Numbered from the stretch's first letter, positions 1 through 6,590 are shown. The stretch is DNA of 9,227 nucleotides from Anaerolineales bacterium UBA6663 (GCA_002455335.1 DKKP01000377.1:36761-45987), one strand, 5' to 3'. Made by a program: numbers and translations. Notes: generated by a model not told the origin, from the sequence alone.

Positions 1-155
1 GGGAGCACGATGCCGACCGCGAGTTTGGTGCCTTCCGGGGCCGTCGTGGCTTCGGGGGCGGGGGTGCTCGCCGGCGCGCAGGCCGCGAGCAGCATCGAAG
101 CGCTGGCCATGAGGGACAGAGCACCCATGGCGAGCCGATTGAATGTGCGACTCAT
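1..155 (-). CDS. Sugar ABC transporter substrate-binding lipoprotein, 5' part only
   Basis: Reading leftward from an ATG at 155, the first 51 codons encode a lipoprotein signal peptide: a short charged start (MSRTF), a hydrophobic stretch and the lipobox LLAAC, followed by an Ala/Pro/Thr-rich linker and then KLAVGIVLP. That last segment matches the first beta strand of periplasmic-binding-protein type 1 sugar receptors (XylF/ChvE/RbsB class), which begin with K(I/L)GVxLP. The protein would be anchored outside the membrane and would deliver a sugar to an ABC permease. A good ribosome site, AGAGGAGAGAAAG, precedes the ATG. The gene lies 88 bp downstream of the response-regulator gene on the same strand with no visible terminator between, so the two may be co-transcribed. 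The rest lies outside the window, so the sugar specificity cannot be judged. Confidence 0.75.
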   Translation of the reverse strand, partial: MSRTFNRLAMGALSLMASASMLLAACAPASTPAPEATTAPEGTKLAVGIVL

Positions 156-223
156 CTTTCTCTCCTCTTACTTGGTTGGTTCGAACACGGCGTCAATCGT
201 TTGAAGGTTATTGTGAGGCGCAT
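152..223 (-). CDS. Possible 23-residue leader ORF coupled to the lipoprotein gene
   Basis: A 23-codon frame begins at an ATG directly preceded by AAGGAGGTG, a near-perfect anti-16S match, and ends at a TGA overlapping the ATG of the downstream lipoprotein gene (ATGA overlap). The peptide would start MRLTITFKRL and is rich in Arg, Lys, Ser and Thr; I recognise no family. The GGAGG core is only 2 nt from the ATG, shorter than usual, which weakens the case. It could be a translational-coupling leader, the remnant of a longer gene, or chance. Confidence 0.22.
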   Translation of the reverse strand: MRLTITFKRLTPCSNQPSKRRER

Positions 224-243
224 CACCTCCTTGCCTTCAGATT

Positions 244-1308
244 TCATTCGCCGGGTTTGCTCAATGATCCGAGCGTGTCCTGGATGACCTGACGCACCGC
301 GGCGACGTCCAGGTCCTTCTTGTCGAGATAGGCGACGGCGCCGGCGTTGAAGCCGAGCCGCCGAAACTCCCGGTCTGGATAGGCGCTGATCAACACCACG
401 CGCGTCTCCGGCGAGACCGTCTTGATCCGGCGCGTGCACTGGATTCCGTCTTCGTCGCGCAGCACGACATCGACAAGCGCCAGATGCGGGTGGATGCGTT
501 CGGCCGCCTGCAGCGCGTCGGCGATGTCGCCGGCTTCGATGACGCGCGATGCCGGGTGCGTCTTGCCGATCAGGCGCGCCATCTGCTCGCGGTAGCGCGG
601 GTTGTCATCCACCAGGAGCACCGTAAGCACGCCCTCGGTCTTGCTCTCCGGCGTCGGCCCGACCGGCTCAGGGTCGCGCAGCACCTCGGGATAGCGCATC
701 GCGAAATGGGTGGCCTCGAGCCGGCTCTCGACGGCCAGCGAGCGATAAAGGCTGGTCAGGTGGTTCTCGACCGTCTTGACGCTCAGTTCCATGGCCTGGG
801 CGATCTTGCGGTTGTCGAAACCCTGCATCAGCAGCCGCAACAATTCGCGTTGCCGGCGGGTGAGCACTGGCGTCGCCCGCGGCGCTGTAGGCTGCCGGTG
901 CACCAGGCGGTCGACCAGTGGCGCCGGCACCCAACGCTCGCCCTCGATGACGCGTTGCACGGCCAGCTGCAGATCGGCCAGGGGCTGATCCTTCAGGTGA
1001 TAACCGTCGACGCCCGCGCCCAACAACCCGACCAGATATCCCTCGTCGGCGTAGGCGCTCACCACGAGGATGCGCATCCCCGGATACTCGGTTTTGAAGG
1101 TGCGGACGGCCGCCACGGGCTCGAAATCCGGCATGGCGACGTCGATGACAATCAGGTCAGGCGTGTGTTCGCGTACCGCAGCCATCAGGTCGGGGCCATT
1201 GCCGACCTCGGACACCACAGCCAGATCAGGCTGGCCGGTCAGTGCGTTGCGTAGGCCTGCGCGGACGACCGCATGGTCATCGGCCAGAACGATCCTTGTT
1301 GTTGCCAT
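244..1308 (-). CDS. Response regulator with receiver - LuxR HTH - receiver architecture
   Basis: This 354-residue cytoplasmic transcription regulator has three domains. Receiver 1 (about 4-125) has the acidic pair D10/D11, phosphoacceptor D56 in LIVIDVAMPD, S84 and K106. A LuxR/NarL HTH (about 146-208) contains LTRRQRELLRLL and the recognition segment SVKTVENHL. After a Pro/Glu linker comes receiver 2 (about 228-347), with D234/D235, D280 in LALVDVVL, S308 and K330. Both receivers therefore keep every residue needed for phosphorylation. Ordinary NarL-type regulators stop after the HTH at about 210-220 residues, so the C-terminal receiver is an addition. The HTH class is the usual partner of HisKA_3 kinases, and one such kinase is encoded in the divergent operon (3859-5442). 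The start is the ATG at 1308, preceded by AAAGGGTC as a moderate ribosome site. Promoter and operator candidates lie at 1324-1385. Family assignment is very secure; the pairing is inferred from proximity. Confidence 0.95.
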   Translation of the reverse strand: MATTRIVLADDHAVVRAGLRNALTGQPDLAVVSEVGNGPDLMAAVREHTPDLIVIDVAMPDFEPVAAVRTFKTEYPGMRILVVSAYADEGYLVGLLGAGVDGYHLKDQPLADLQLAVQRVIEGERWVPAPLVDRLVHRQPTAPRATPVLTRRQRELLRLLMQGFDNRKIAQAMELSVKTVENHLTSLYRSLAVESRLEATHFAMRYPEVLRDPEPVGPTPESKTEGVLTVLLVDDNPRYREQMARLIGKTHPASRVIEAGDIADALQAAERIHPHLALVDVVLRDEDGIQCTRRIKTVSPETRVVLISAYPDREFRRLGFNAGAVAYLDKKDLDVAAVRQVIQDTLGSLSKPGE

Positions 1309-1323
1309 ACCGTGACCCTTTCG

Positions 1324-1351
1324 TTTTAACCGAACTCACCCCTTCAGGTCA
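1324..1351 (-). promoter_or_regulatory. Candidate promoter of the response-regulator gene
   Basis: Reading the minus strand, TGACCT (1346-1351) and TTAAAA (1324-1329) are separated by 16 bp and end 15 bp before the regulator ATG. Both hexamers are imperfect matches to the sigma-70 consensus. The placement directly downstream of the palindrome array is the best argument for it, and such a weak promoter would suit activation by a bound regulator. Confidence 0.3.
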
Positions 1352-1385
1352 TTGGGGGATGCCCCCTAGGGGGATTTCCCCTAAT
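1351..1385. promoter_or_regulatory. Nested G/C palindrome array, probable operator
   Basis: Three overlapping inverted repeats share arms: GGGGG-ATG-CCCCC (1354-1366), the perfect 12-mer CCCCCTAGGGGG (1362-1373), and TAGGGG-GATTT-CCCCTA (1367-1383). The block is bounded by ATT on the left and AAT on the right, so the whole is a rough dyad. The unit GGGGGAT followed by a C run recurs with a 15-bp period. It sits just upstream of the candidate -35 of the response-regulator gene and about 160 bp upstream of the divergent lipoprotein gene. LuxR/NarL-type regulators bind short inverted repeats as dimers, so autoregulation is the simplest reading. Confidence 0.5.
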
Positions 1386-1413
1386 GCGGTGCGGGCAATT
1401 TGGGTAGGAAAAT

Positions 1414-1458
1414 GCCTGGCACTGACGGCGTGTCACCCACGACCGGCGCCTGGCACTG
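1414..1458. repeat. Direct repeat GCCTGGCACTG, two copies
   Basis: Identical 11-mers occur at 1414-1424 and 1448-1458, 34 bp apart start to start, which is a little over three helical turns. Each contains the small dyad GCC-T-GGC, and the first is followed by TGAC-N5-GTCA (1423-1435). They lie upstream of the candidate promoter of the binding-lipoprotein gene and could be a second operator class, or copies of a dispersed genomic repeat. Confidence 0.35.
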
Positions 1459-1515
1459 TTTTCACGCCGGGCGCTGCGTCTTCGGGCAACAGTCGGCCTT
1501 CGGCGGGCTATCGAG

Positions 1516-1521
1516 TATTAT
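1516..1521 (+). promoter_or_regulatory. Candidate -10 box for the lipoprotein-permease-kinase operon
   Basis: TATTAT stands out from the GC-rich surroundings 22 bp before the ATG at 1544. No convincing -35 is seen 16-18 bp upstream, as expected of an activator-dependent promoter, but the element is too short to be sure of. Confidence 0.25.
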
Positions 1522-1543
1522 CTACCCAAGATCGTCACACCCT

Positions 1544-2626
1544 ATGCGACATCGACTCTTCGCCTGGTTTATCCTGGTCGTCCTGGTGGTTGGCTGTGCA
1601 CCGCCGGCAGCACCATCGCCGCAGGGCAAGATCGCATTCTTGCTGCCCGAAACCAAGACAACCCGCTACGAGTCGCACGACCTGCCGATTTTTCGAGCGC
1701 AGTTGGCGGCGCTGGGCTTCGATGTCGATCGCAACCTGATCTACAGCAATGCGACCCAGGACGCCGCCGCCCAACAGCAGCAGGCCGAGGCCGCGCTCAC
1801 CAACGGCGCGACCGTGCTCGTGCTCGATCCGGTCGACTCGAGCTCGGCGACGGCCATCGCCGAGCTGGCCAAGGCGCGTGGCGTGCCCGTCATCGCCTAC
1901 GACCGCCTGATCACCGATTCGGCCGCCGTCGACTACTACGTCTCCTTCGACAATCGTGAGGTCGGTCGGCTGCAGGCAGCCGCGCTCGTGACAGCGTTGG
2001 CCGGCCTGGATGATCCGCAGATCGTCATGCTCAACGGCTCACCGCTCGACAGCAACACGACGCAGTATCGAGAGGGCGCCCTGGCCGAGCTGGCCGGGCG
2101 GGTCACGATCGCGCAAAGCTTCGACGTGCCCGACTGGAGCCCTGACAAAGCCCAGGAGTTCATGGCCCAGGCGCTGACCGCGCTCGGTAACGAGGTCGAT
2201 GGCGTATACGTCGCCAACGATGGCATGGCCGGCGGCGCGATTGCGGCGATGAAGGCGGCCGGGCTCAGCCCTCTGCCGCCAGTCACCGGGCAGGACGCCG
2301 AGCTCGCCGCGATCCAACGGATCCTGGTCGGCGAACAGTACATGACCGTTTACAAGGCGATCCACCGCGAAGCCACAGCGGCGGCGGATCTCGCTTATCA
2401 GCTTTGGTTAGGCCGGACACCGGCGCCCGAGCTCTTCAACGCTCAGGTCGACAACGGACGGATCCAGGTGCCCTCTATCCTGCTTCAGCCGATCAGCGTC
2501 ACGCGCGACAATCTTCAACTCACGATCCTGGCGGATCAGTTCTGGGTGCCCGCTGAGGTGTGCGTCGGGGAATATGCCATGGCCTGCCAGGCCGCCGGGA
2601 TCGAGTTCAGCGAGGGCGCACCGTGA
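1544..2626 (+). CDS. XylF-like sugar-binding lipoprotein
   Basis: This 360-residue periplasmic-binding-protein type 1 sugar receptor would be tethered to the outer face of the membrane. The start chosen is the ATG at 1544, because it places a lipoprotein signal peptide (MRHRLFAWFILVVLVVGC, Cys18 as the lipid-modified residue) at the N-terminus; the reading frame is open back to 1400, but the extra 48 residues look like untranslated leader. No clear Shine-Dalgarno sequence precedes it. D-xylose-binding-family landmarks are KIAFLLPETKTTRYESHD (29-46), YDR (119-121), the Asp/Asn-rich NGSPLDSNTTQYREG segment, ANDGMAGGA (from 224), GQDAELAAI (from 249), MTVYK (267-271), and the C-terminal TRDNLQ...C...C tail typical of XylF proteins. 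Length is normal and the ligand-pocket motifs appear intact, so it should still bind a sugar; xylose or a related aldose is a guess from family. Its stop overlaps the permease start, so the products are coupled. Confidence 0.93.
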   Translation: MRHRLFAWFILVVLVVGCAPPAAPSPQGKIAFLLPETKTTRYESHDLPIFRAQLAALGFDVDRNLIYSNATQDAAAQQQQAEAALTNGATVLVLDPVDSSSATAIAELAKARGVPVIAYDRLITDSAAVDYYVSFDNREVGRLQAAALVTALAGLDDPQIVMLNGSPLDSNTTQYREGALAELAGRVTIAQSFDVPDWSPDKAQEFMAQALTALGNEVDGVYVANDGMAGGAIAAMKAAGLSPLPPVTGQDAELAAIQRILVGEQYMTVYKAIHREATAAADLAYQLWLGRTPAPELFNAQVDNGRIQVPSILLQPISVTRDNLQLTILADQFWVPAEVCVGEYAMACQAAGIEFSEGAP

Positions 2627-3834
2627 AACCCGATTCGCCCGGCGCCCTCGGTCAGCTCTGGGCGCAGATCAGCCTGCGCCTCAATCGACCTGACTTCGCC
2701 TATGTTCCGATGGTTGTTGGGCTGGCCCTGATCTGGGTGGTCTTCCAGCTCGTCAACCCCAACTTCCTCAGCCCGCTCAACCTCACAAACCTGATGCTCC
2801 AGATCGCGGCGGTCGGCACGATCGCTGTGGGCCTTGTGATGGTGCTGCTCCTGGGCGAGATCGACCTATCGGTGGGCGTCGTCAGCGGGCTCGCCGCCGT
2901 GATGATGGCCACGCTCAATGTCAAGAGCGGCGTCCCCGGCCCGATTGCGGCTCTGGCGGGAGTTGGAACCGGTCTGGCGATCGGGCTGGTGCAGGGCACC
3001 TGGATCACGCGCCTGCGCATCCCGGCTTTCATCGTCACCCTGGCCGGGCAGCTCGCCTGGCAGGGCGCGCTCTTGTATCTGCTGGGCAACACCGGCACAG
3101 TCAACTTGCGCGACCCCTTCATCTTGAGCCTCGCCGGCACCTTCTTCAAGCGTGACGTGCCAGGCGGTGAAGTGCTCAGTTGGGTGATCGGTGGCGCGTT
3201 TGTCAGTATTTACGCCTTTGGGTTGTGGTGGGAACGGCGTCAACGGCTCGCCGCCGGGCTCGCGACGCAATCATTGCGCGCCTGGGTCGTACAGGTGGGG
3301 GTGATCGCCGTCGGTGGGCTCGGTGCGATCGCGATCCTCAACGCCGATCGCGGTTTGCCGTCGGCTCTTGTGCTCTTCATCGGCATCGTCGTGGTTTTCG
3401 ACTACGTCACCCGCCGCACGGTGTTCGGCCGTGCGATCGCGATTGTGGGCGGCAACCCCGAGGCCGCCCGGCAGGCCGGCATCGACGTGGAGTTGATCCG
3501 CATCGCCGTCTTTGGCCTGGCTTCGATGTTGGCCGCCTGCGGCGGGATCCTCGCGGCCTCACGGCTACTGGCCGTCCACCAATCGTCGGGCAGCGGCGAC
3601 GTGCTGCTCAACGCGATCGCGGCCGCCGTGATTGGCGGCGTGAGCGTCTTCGGCGGGCGCGGCGGGATCTGGTCGGCCGTGCTCGGGGCTCTTGTGGTGG
3701 GCTCGATCTCCAACGGCATGGATCTGCTTGTCGTGCCGCCGCCCGTGAAGTTCATGGTGACCGGCGCCGTCCTGCTTGGCGCCGTGACGCTCGACGCCGT
3801 GGCCCGCCGCCGCCGCGAGGCCGCGGGCGCTTAG
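2623..3834 (+). CDS. XylH-like sugar ABC permease
   Basis: This 403-residue integral membrane protein is of the BPD_transp_2 (XylH/RbsC) family. I place the start at the GTG at 2623, which shares 4 bases with the lipoprotein stop (GTGA) and lies behind GCGAGGGC; an upstream frame from 2560 would overlap the previous gene by 67 bp for no gain. Family marks are GEIDLSVG (78-85), PAFIVTL after the third helix, the cytoplasmic coupling segment GGNPEAARQAGI (276-287), and GGVSVFGGRGG with SISNGMDLL near the C-terminus. The central insert between the two halves (WWERRQR region) is normal for XylH, which is also about 390-400 residues. Normally two such subunits form the channel and seat two ATPase domains at the coupling segment. 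The neighbouring ATPase looks catalytically impaired, so here the permease may pass a signal across the membrane rather than sugar; its own sequence shows no decay. Confidence 0.93.
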   Translation: MKPDSPGALGQLWAQISLRLNRPDFAYVPMVVGLALIWVVFQLVNPNFLSPLNLTNLMLQIAAVGTIAVGLVMVLLLGEIDLSVGVVSGLAAVMMATLNVKSGVPGPIAALAGVGTGLAIGLVQGTWITRLRIPAFIVTLAGQLAWQGALLYLLGNTGTVNLRDPFILSLAGTFFKRDVPGGEVLSWVIGGAFVSIYAFGLWWERRQRLAAGLATQSLRAWVVQVGVIAVGGLGAIAILNADRGLPSALVLFIGIVVVFDYVTRRTVFGRAIAIVGGNPEAARQAGIDVELIRIAVFGLASMLAACGGILAASRLLAVHQSSGSGDVLLNAIAAAVIGGVSVFGGRGGIWSAVLGALVVGSISNGMDLLVVPPPVKFMVTGAVLLGAVTLDAVARRRREAAGA

Positions 3835-3858
3835 ATTCGCCCTAGAGGACCGCCGAAT

Positions 3859-5442
3859 ATGCCTGAACCGCTTCTGCAGGCGATCGATCTCTCGAAACGC
3901 TTTGGGCGCCTGTGGGCGCTGGAAAACGTCAGTTTCGAGTTGCAGCCGGGCGAGGTGGTTGGCGTCGTCGGCCGGCGCGCCTCGGGCAAATCGACGTTGT
4001 TGCACGTGATCGCCGGAACCTATCCCCCACAGACCGGACAGGTGCACCTCAACGGCCAACCGCTGCGCTTCGACGGACCCACAGCGATGCGTCGGCTCGG
4101 CGTCGAGCTCGTGCACCAGCGGCCTGTGCTTTCCGAACAACTCGATGTGACCCAAAACATCTTCCTCGGCCGTGACCGAAGCTGGCGCGCGCATCTCGGG
4201 TTTCCCGATCTGGTCTGTCAGGCGCGTCGGGCGCGTGAGTTGCTCTCCGAGTTGGATACGCCTCCCAGCCTGTTGCACGCCCGGCTCGACGGCCTGTCTG
4301 ACGAGCAGCGCCAGCTTGTTGCGTTGGCGCGGGCGTTCTGTCAGCCTGCGCCCTTGATCCTGCTCGACGATGCCCTGGCAGCGCTGAGCTTTCAGCGTCA
4401 GGAGCGGGGCCTGGCGCTCATCCGCCGACTGGCCGCCGAGGGCACGTCGTTCCTGATCGTCAGCGACAACCTCAAGCATCTCTTCGAGGTCACACATCGC
4501 ATCCTTGTGCTCTTCGAAGGGCGGCTGGTGGCCGACAGGCCCACAGCCGACTCGACGCCGCGCGAGATCGTCGAGTTGATCGTTGGGGCGACGCAGCAAG
4601 AGCAGGTCACACCCGTCATCTGGGCCCTGGAGAGCTACCATCAGCTGCAGCGTCAGGCCGATGAGCTCCGCCGCAAACAGGCCGTGCTCCAGGAAGACCT
4701 GCAGGCGCAGGGCTCGCTCAACCAGCAACTGCTCGGTCGGCTGCGTAAGCAAGTCGATGCGCTCGACAGACTCAACGTCGCGCTCCAGGCCGCGCAGCGC
4801 CGGCTGATGACCGAACGCGAAGAGGAGCGCAAGGCATTGGCGCGCGAGTTGCACGACTCGGTCATCCAGGATCTGTTGAGCTACAACTATCGTCTGGAGG
4901 ACCTCGAGGGTCATACTCTCGACGTTCAGCAACGCGCCGAGCTGGCCGAGCTCCGTGAGGACATTCGCGTGATCGTCAGCGACTTACGCCGGCTGTGCAG
5001 CGACCTGCGTCCGCCGACGATCGATAGCCACGGGTTGACCGCCGCCATACGGTCGCACGCCCAGGAATGGGCCGACAAACACCGCGTGGCGCTCGAGCTC
5101 GAGGTCGATTCCAGGTTGGGTCGTCTGCCTGAACCGGTGGAGCTTTCCATCTTTCGCATCGTTCAGGAGGCGCTCAACAACGTCCGCAAACACGCCGCAG
5201 CGCGCCAGGTGCGGCTCTCGTTGCAGCGCACGGCCGCTGCGCAATTACTGTTGCGGCTCGAGGACGACGGCCTGGGTCTACCCGAGCCCGTCGACCTGGC
5301 TGCACTCTCGGCCAGCAAACACTTTGGCCTCATCGGCATCAGCGAGCGGGTCGCGCTGCTCGGCGGCACCATGCGGGTCGAGTCGCCGGGCCGCGGCGGG
5401 GTGGTGCTCAATATCGAGATCCCGAGCCCGTCGCCGTCGTGA
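3859..5442 (+). CDS. ABC ATPase domain fused to HisKA_3-type histidine kinase
   Basis: This single uninterrupted 527-residue frame has an N-terminal ABC domain (about 4-243) of the sugar-importer type, with Walker A GRRASGKST (38-46) and Q-loop H86-Q87. The signature position reads LSDEQ (146-150), Walker B is LILLDD with D171 where the catalytic Glu belongs, and the H-loop His is D203 (VSDN). Sugar-importer ATPases of this class (XylG, RbsA) carry two ABC domains in about 500 residues; the second is absent. Next comes a coiled coil (about 255-320), then HisKA_3 with H332 in RELHD, and HATPase_c with N-box EALNNVRKHA (N440/N441), G1 box DDGLGL (D470) and G2 GLIGISERV...GRGG. There is no transmembrane segment, so membrane contact must be through the permease. 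The kinase is complete and should phosphorylate a NarL/LuxR-type regulator such as that at 244-1308. AGAGGA lies 9 bp before the ATG, and the gene follows the permease by 24 bp. Confidence 0.95.
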   Translation: MPEPLLQAIDLSKRFGRLWALENVSFELQPGEVVGVVGRRASGKSTLLHVIAGTYPPQTGQVHLNGQPLRFDGPTAMRRLGVELVHQRPVLSEQLDVTQNIFLGRDRSWRAHLGFPDLVCQARRARELLSELDTPPSLLHARLDGLSDEQRQLVALARAFCQPAPLILLDDALAALSFQRQERGLALIRRLAAEGTSFLIVSDNLKHLFEVTHRILVLFEGRLVADRPTADSTPREIVELIVGATQQEQVTPVIWALESYHQLQRQADELRRKQAVLQEDLQAQGSLNQQLLGRLRKQVDALDRLNVALQAAQRRLMTEREEERKALARELHDSVIQDLLSYNYRLEDLEGHTLDVQQRAELAELREDIRVIVSDLRRLCSDLRPPTIDSHGLTAAIRSHAQEWADKHRVALELEVDSRLGRLPEPVELSIFRIVQEALNNVRKHAAARQVRLSLQRTAAAQLLLRLEDDGLGLPEPVDLAALSASKHFGLIGISERVALLGGTMRVESPGRGGVVLNIEIPSPSPS

Positions 5443-5449
5443 GGGACAT

Positions 5450-5489
5450 GGGGCGGGAGCGGAGCGAAGAGTGAGGAGCGAGGAGCGAT
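5450..5489 (+). repeat. Purine-rich GAGCGA-type intergenic repeat
   Basis: The whole 47-bp gap before the GH29 gene is G/A-rich with reiterated GGAGCG and GAGGAGCG units. Its GGAGCGAAGAG (5461-5471) recurs exactly at 7488-7498. The last copies, GAGGAGCGAT, also act as the ribosome site of the following gene. Confidence 0.6.
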
Positions 5490-6494
5490 ATGAAAACGTT
5501 GCATGAAGCTGGTCAGATCGAAGACACAAGTGGGGTCAGGTTGCACGCCTCGACCGAAGGCGTCAGGCGTTTCGTCGAGGCACGGTATGGCCTGTCCATG
5601 CATTGGGGGCTGTACAGCCTGAGCCGACATGGCAATGAATGGATCTACTACGAAGATCGGATTCCATTCGACGTTTATCGGCAGCGCGCCGAACAATTCA
5701 ACCCGGTGCGGTTCAATGCCGAGGAGTGGGGCGACTTGATGGTCGAGGCCGGCCAGAAGTTCCTGTTCATCACCACGAAGCATCACGACGGCTTTTGCCT
5801 GTGGGATACGGCGCACTCCGATTTCTCCGTGACCCGGACGCCGTTTCGACGCGACATCCTGGCCGAGGTGGCGCTTGCGCTCAAGGCGCGTGGGATCGCC
5901 TTGCACTTCTATTACTCGCTTGTCGATTGGACTCATCCGGCGTATCGCACCGATTGGCCCGCCTATGTGGCGTACTACCAGGATCAGATCCGCGAGCTTT
6001 GCACGAACTACGGCGAACTGGGCGGCTTTGTCTTTGACGGTTACTGGCCGCGCCAGGTTTTTGACACCGACGACGAGCGCGCCTACTTCGTCGCCCGTGG
6101 CGACTGGGATCTGGCCGGGACGTACGACCTCATCCATACGTTGCAGCCCGACGCCGTCATCGCAAACAACACGCACATCACGCCATTGCGCGGCGAGGAT
6201 TACCAGGTGTGGGAGCTCGACCTGCCGGGCGAGAACTCGATCGGGTTCAATACCACGGCGATCGGCGACAAGCCTCTGGCGTCATGGTGGAATCTCAACC
6301 ACGGCTGGTCGTACCAACCCTGGAACCACAAACCCAGGAGCGTGGAGAATATCCTCAGCCTGCACGAGACCTTGCGCGAGCGCAATGTGGCCTTCCTGCT
6401 CAATGTGGGTCCGCGACCCTTCGGCGACATCCATCCCGAAGAGCAAAGCATCCTGCGCCAGGTGGGTGCGATCCTGCGCCAGCGTGGCGCGTAG
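5490..6494 (+). CDS. GH29 alpha-L-fucosidase-like glycoside hydrolase, compact
   Basis: This 334-residue (beta/alpha)8 hydrolase resembles family GH29, which removes alpha-L-fucose from glycans by a retaining mechanism. Visible marks are the N-terminal SMHWGLYS (H38), KHHDGFCLWDT (from 97), the strand GGFVFDGYW (178-186) in which D183 is the likely nucleophile, the late tryptophan-rich segment WWNLNHGWSYQPW, and LLNVGPRPFGDIHPEE near the end. GH29 acid/base residues are poorly conserved and I cannot name one. There is no signal peptide and no C-terminal beta-sandwich; most GH29 enzymes run to 420-500 residues, so this is a catalytic core that would act on imported oligosaccharides in the cytoplasm. 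It follows the ABC-kinase gene by 47 bp and probably shares its transcript, which suggests a fucosylated or related glycoside as the sensed nutrient. Activity on other substrates cannot be excluded. Confidence 0.87.
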   Translation: MKTLHEAGQIEDTSGVRLHASTEGVRRFVEARYGLSMHWGLYSLSRHGNEWIYYEDRIPFDVYRQRAEQFNPVRFNAEEWGDLMVEAGQKFLFITTKHHDGFCLWDTAHSDFSVTRTPFRRDILAEVALALKARGIALHFYYSLVDWTHPAYRTDWPAYVAYYQDQIRELCTNYGELGGFVFDGYWPRQVFDTDDERAYFVARGDWDLAGTYDLIHTLQPDAVIANNTHITPLRGEDYQVWELDLPGENSIGFNTTAIGDKPLASWWNLNHGWSYQPWNHKPRSVENILSLHETLRERNVAFLLNVGPRPFGDIHPEEQSILRQVGAILRQRGA

Positions 6495-6590
6495 GCCGTG
6501 GGCGTAGGGCGTGGTGCGTGGGGCGAATGGAAGTTCGCTCTCCGCTCTCTGCTCCCACGTTCCCCGCTGCCTGGCTCTACGTTTCCGTGG
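6495..6590. repeat. Low-complexity intergenic segment of GTGGGCG and CGCTCTC units
   Basis: The segment opens with reiterated GTAGGGCGTGGTGCGTGGGGCG and continues with a pyrimidine-rich run GTTCGCTCTCCGCTCTCTGC, the reverse-complement style of the purine-rich repeats at 5450-5489 and 7473-7500. The reading frame is open through it from 6498, but the translation is low-complexity and unlike an Mrp N-terminus. Confidence 0.5.

Noticed and set aside
484..1254. A 256-codon plus-strand frame opposite the response regulator
   Set aside because: The opposite strand holds three intact regulator domains; the plus-strand translation is a low-complexity antisense product.
1400..1543. N-terminal extension of the XylF-like lipoprotein
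   Set aside because: The lipoprotein signal peptide must be N-terminal; beginning at 1400 would bury it 48 residues into the protein and translate likely regulatory DNA.
3565..4932. A 455-codon open frame on the minus strand opposite the permease and ABC-kinase genes
   Set aside because: Its product is rich in Arg, Gln and His with no recognisable motifs, and the plus strand here encodes clear domains. It is a shadow frame produced by high GC.
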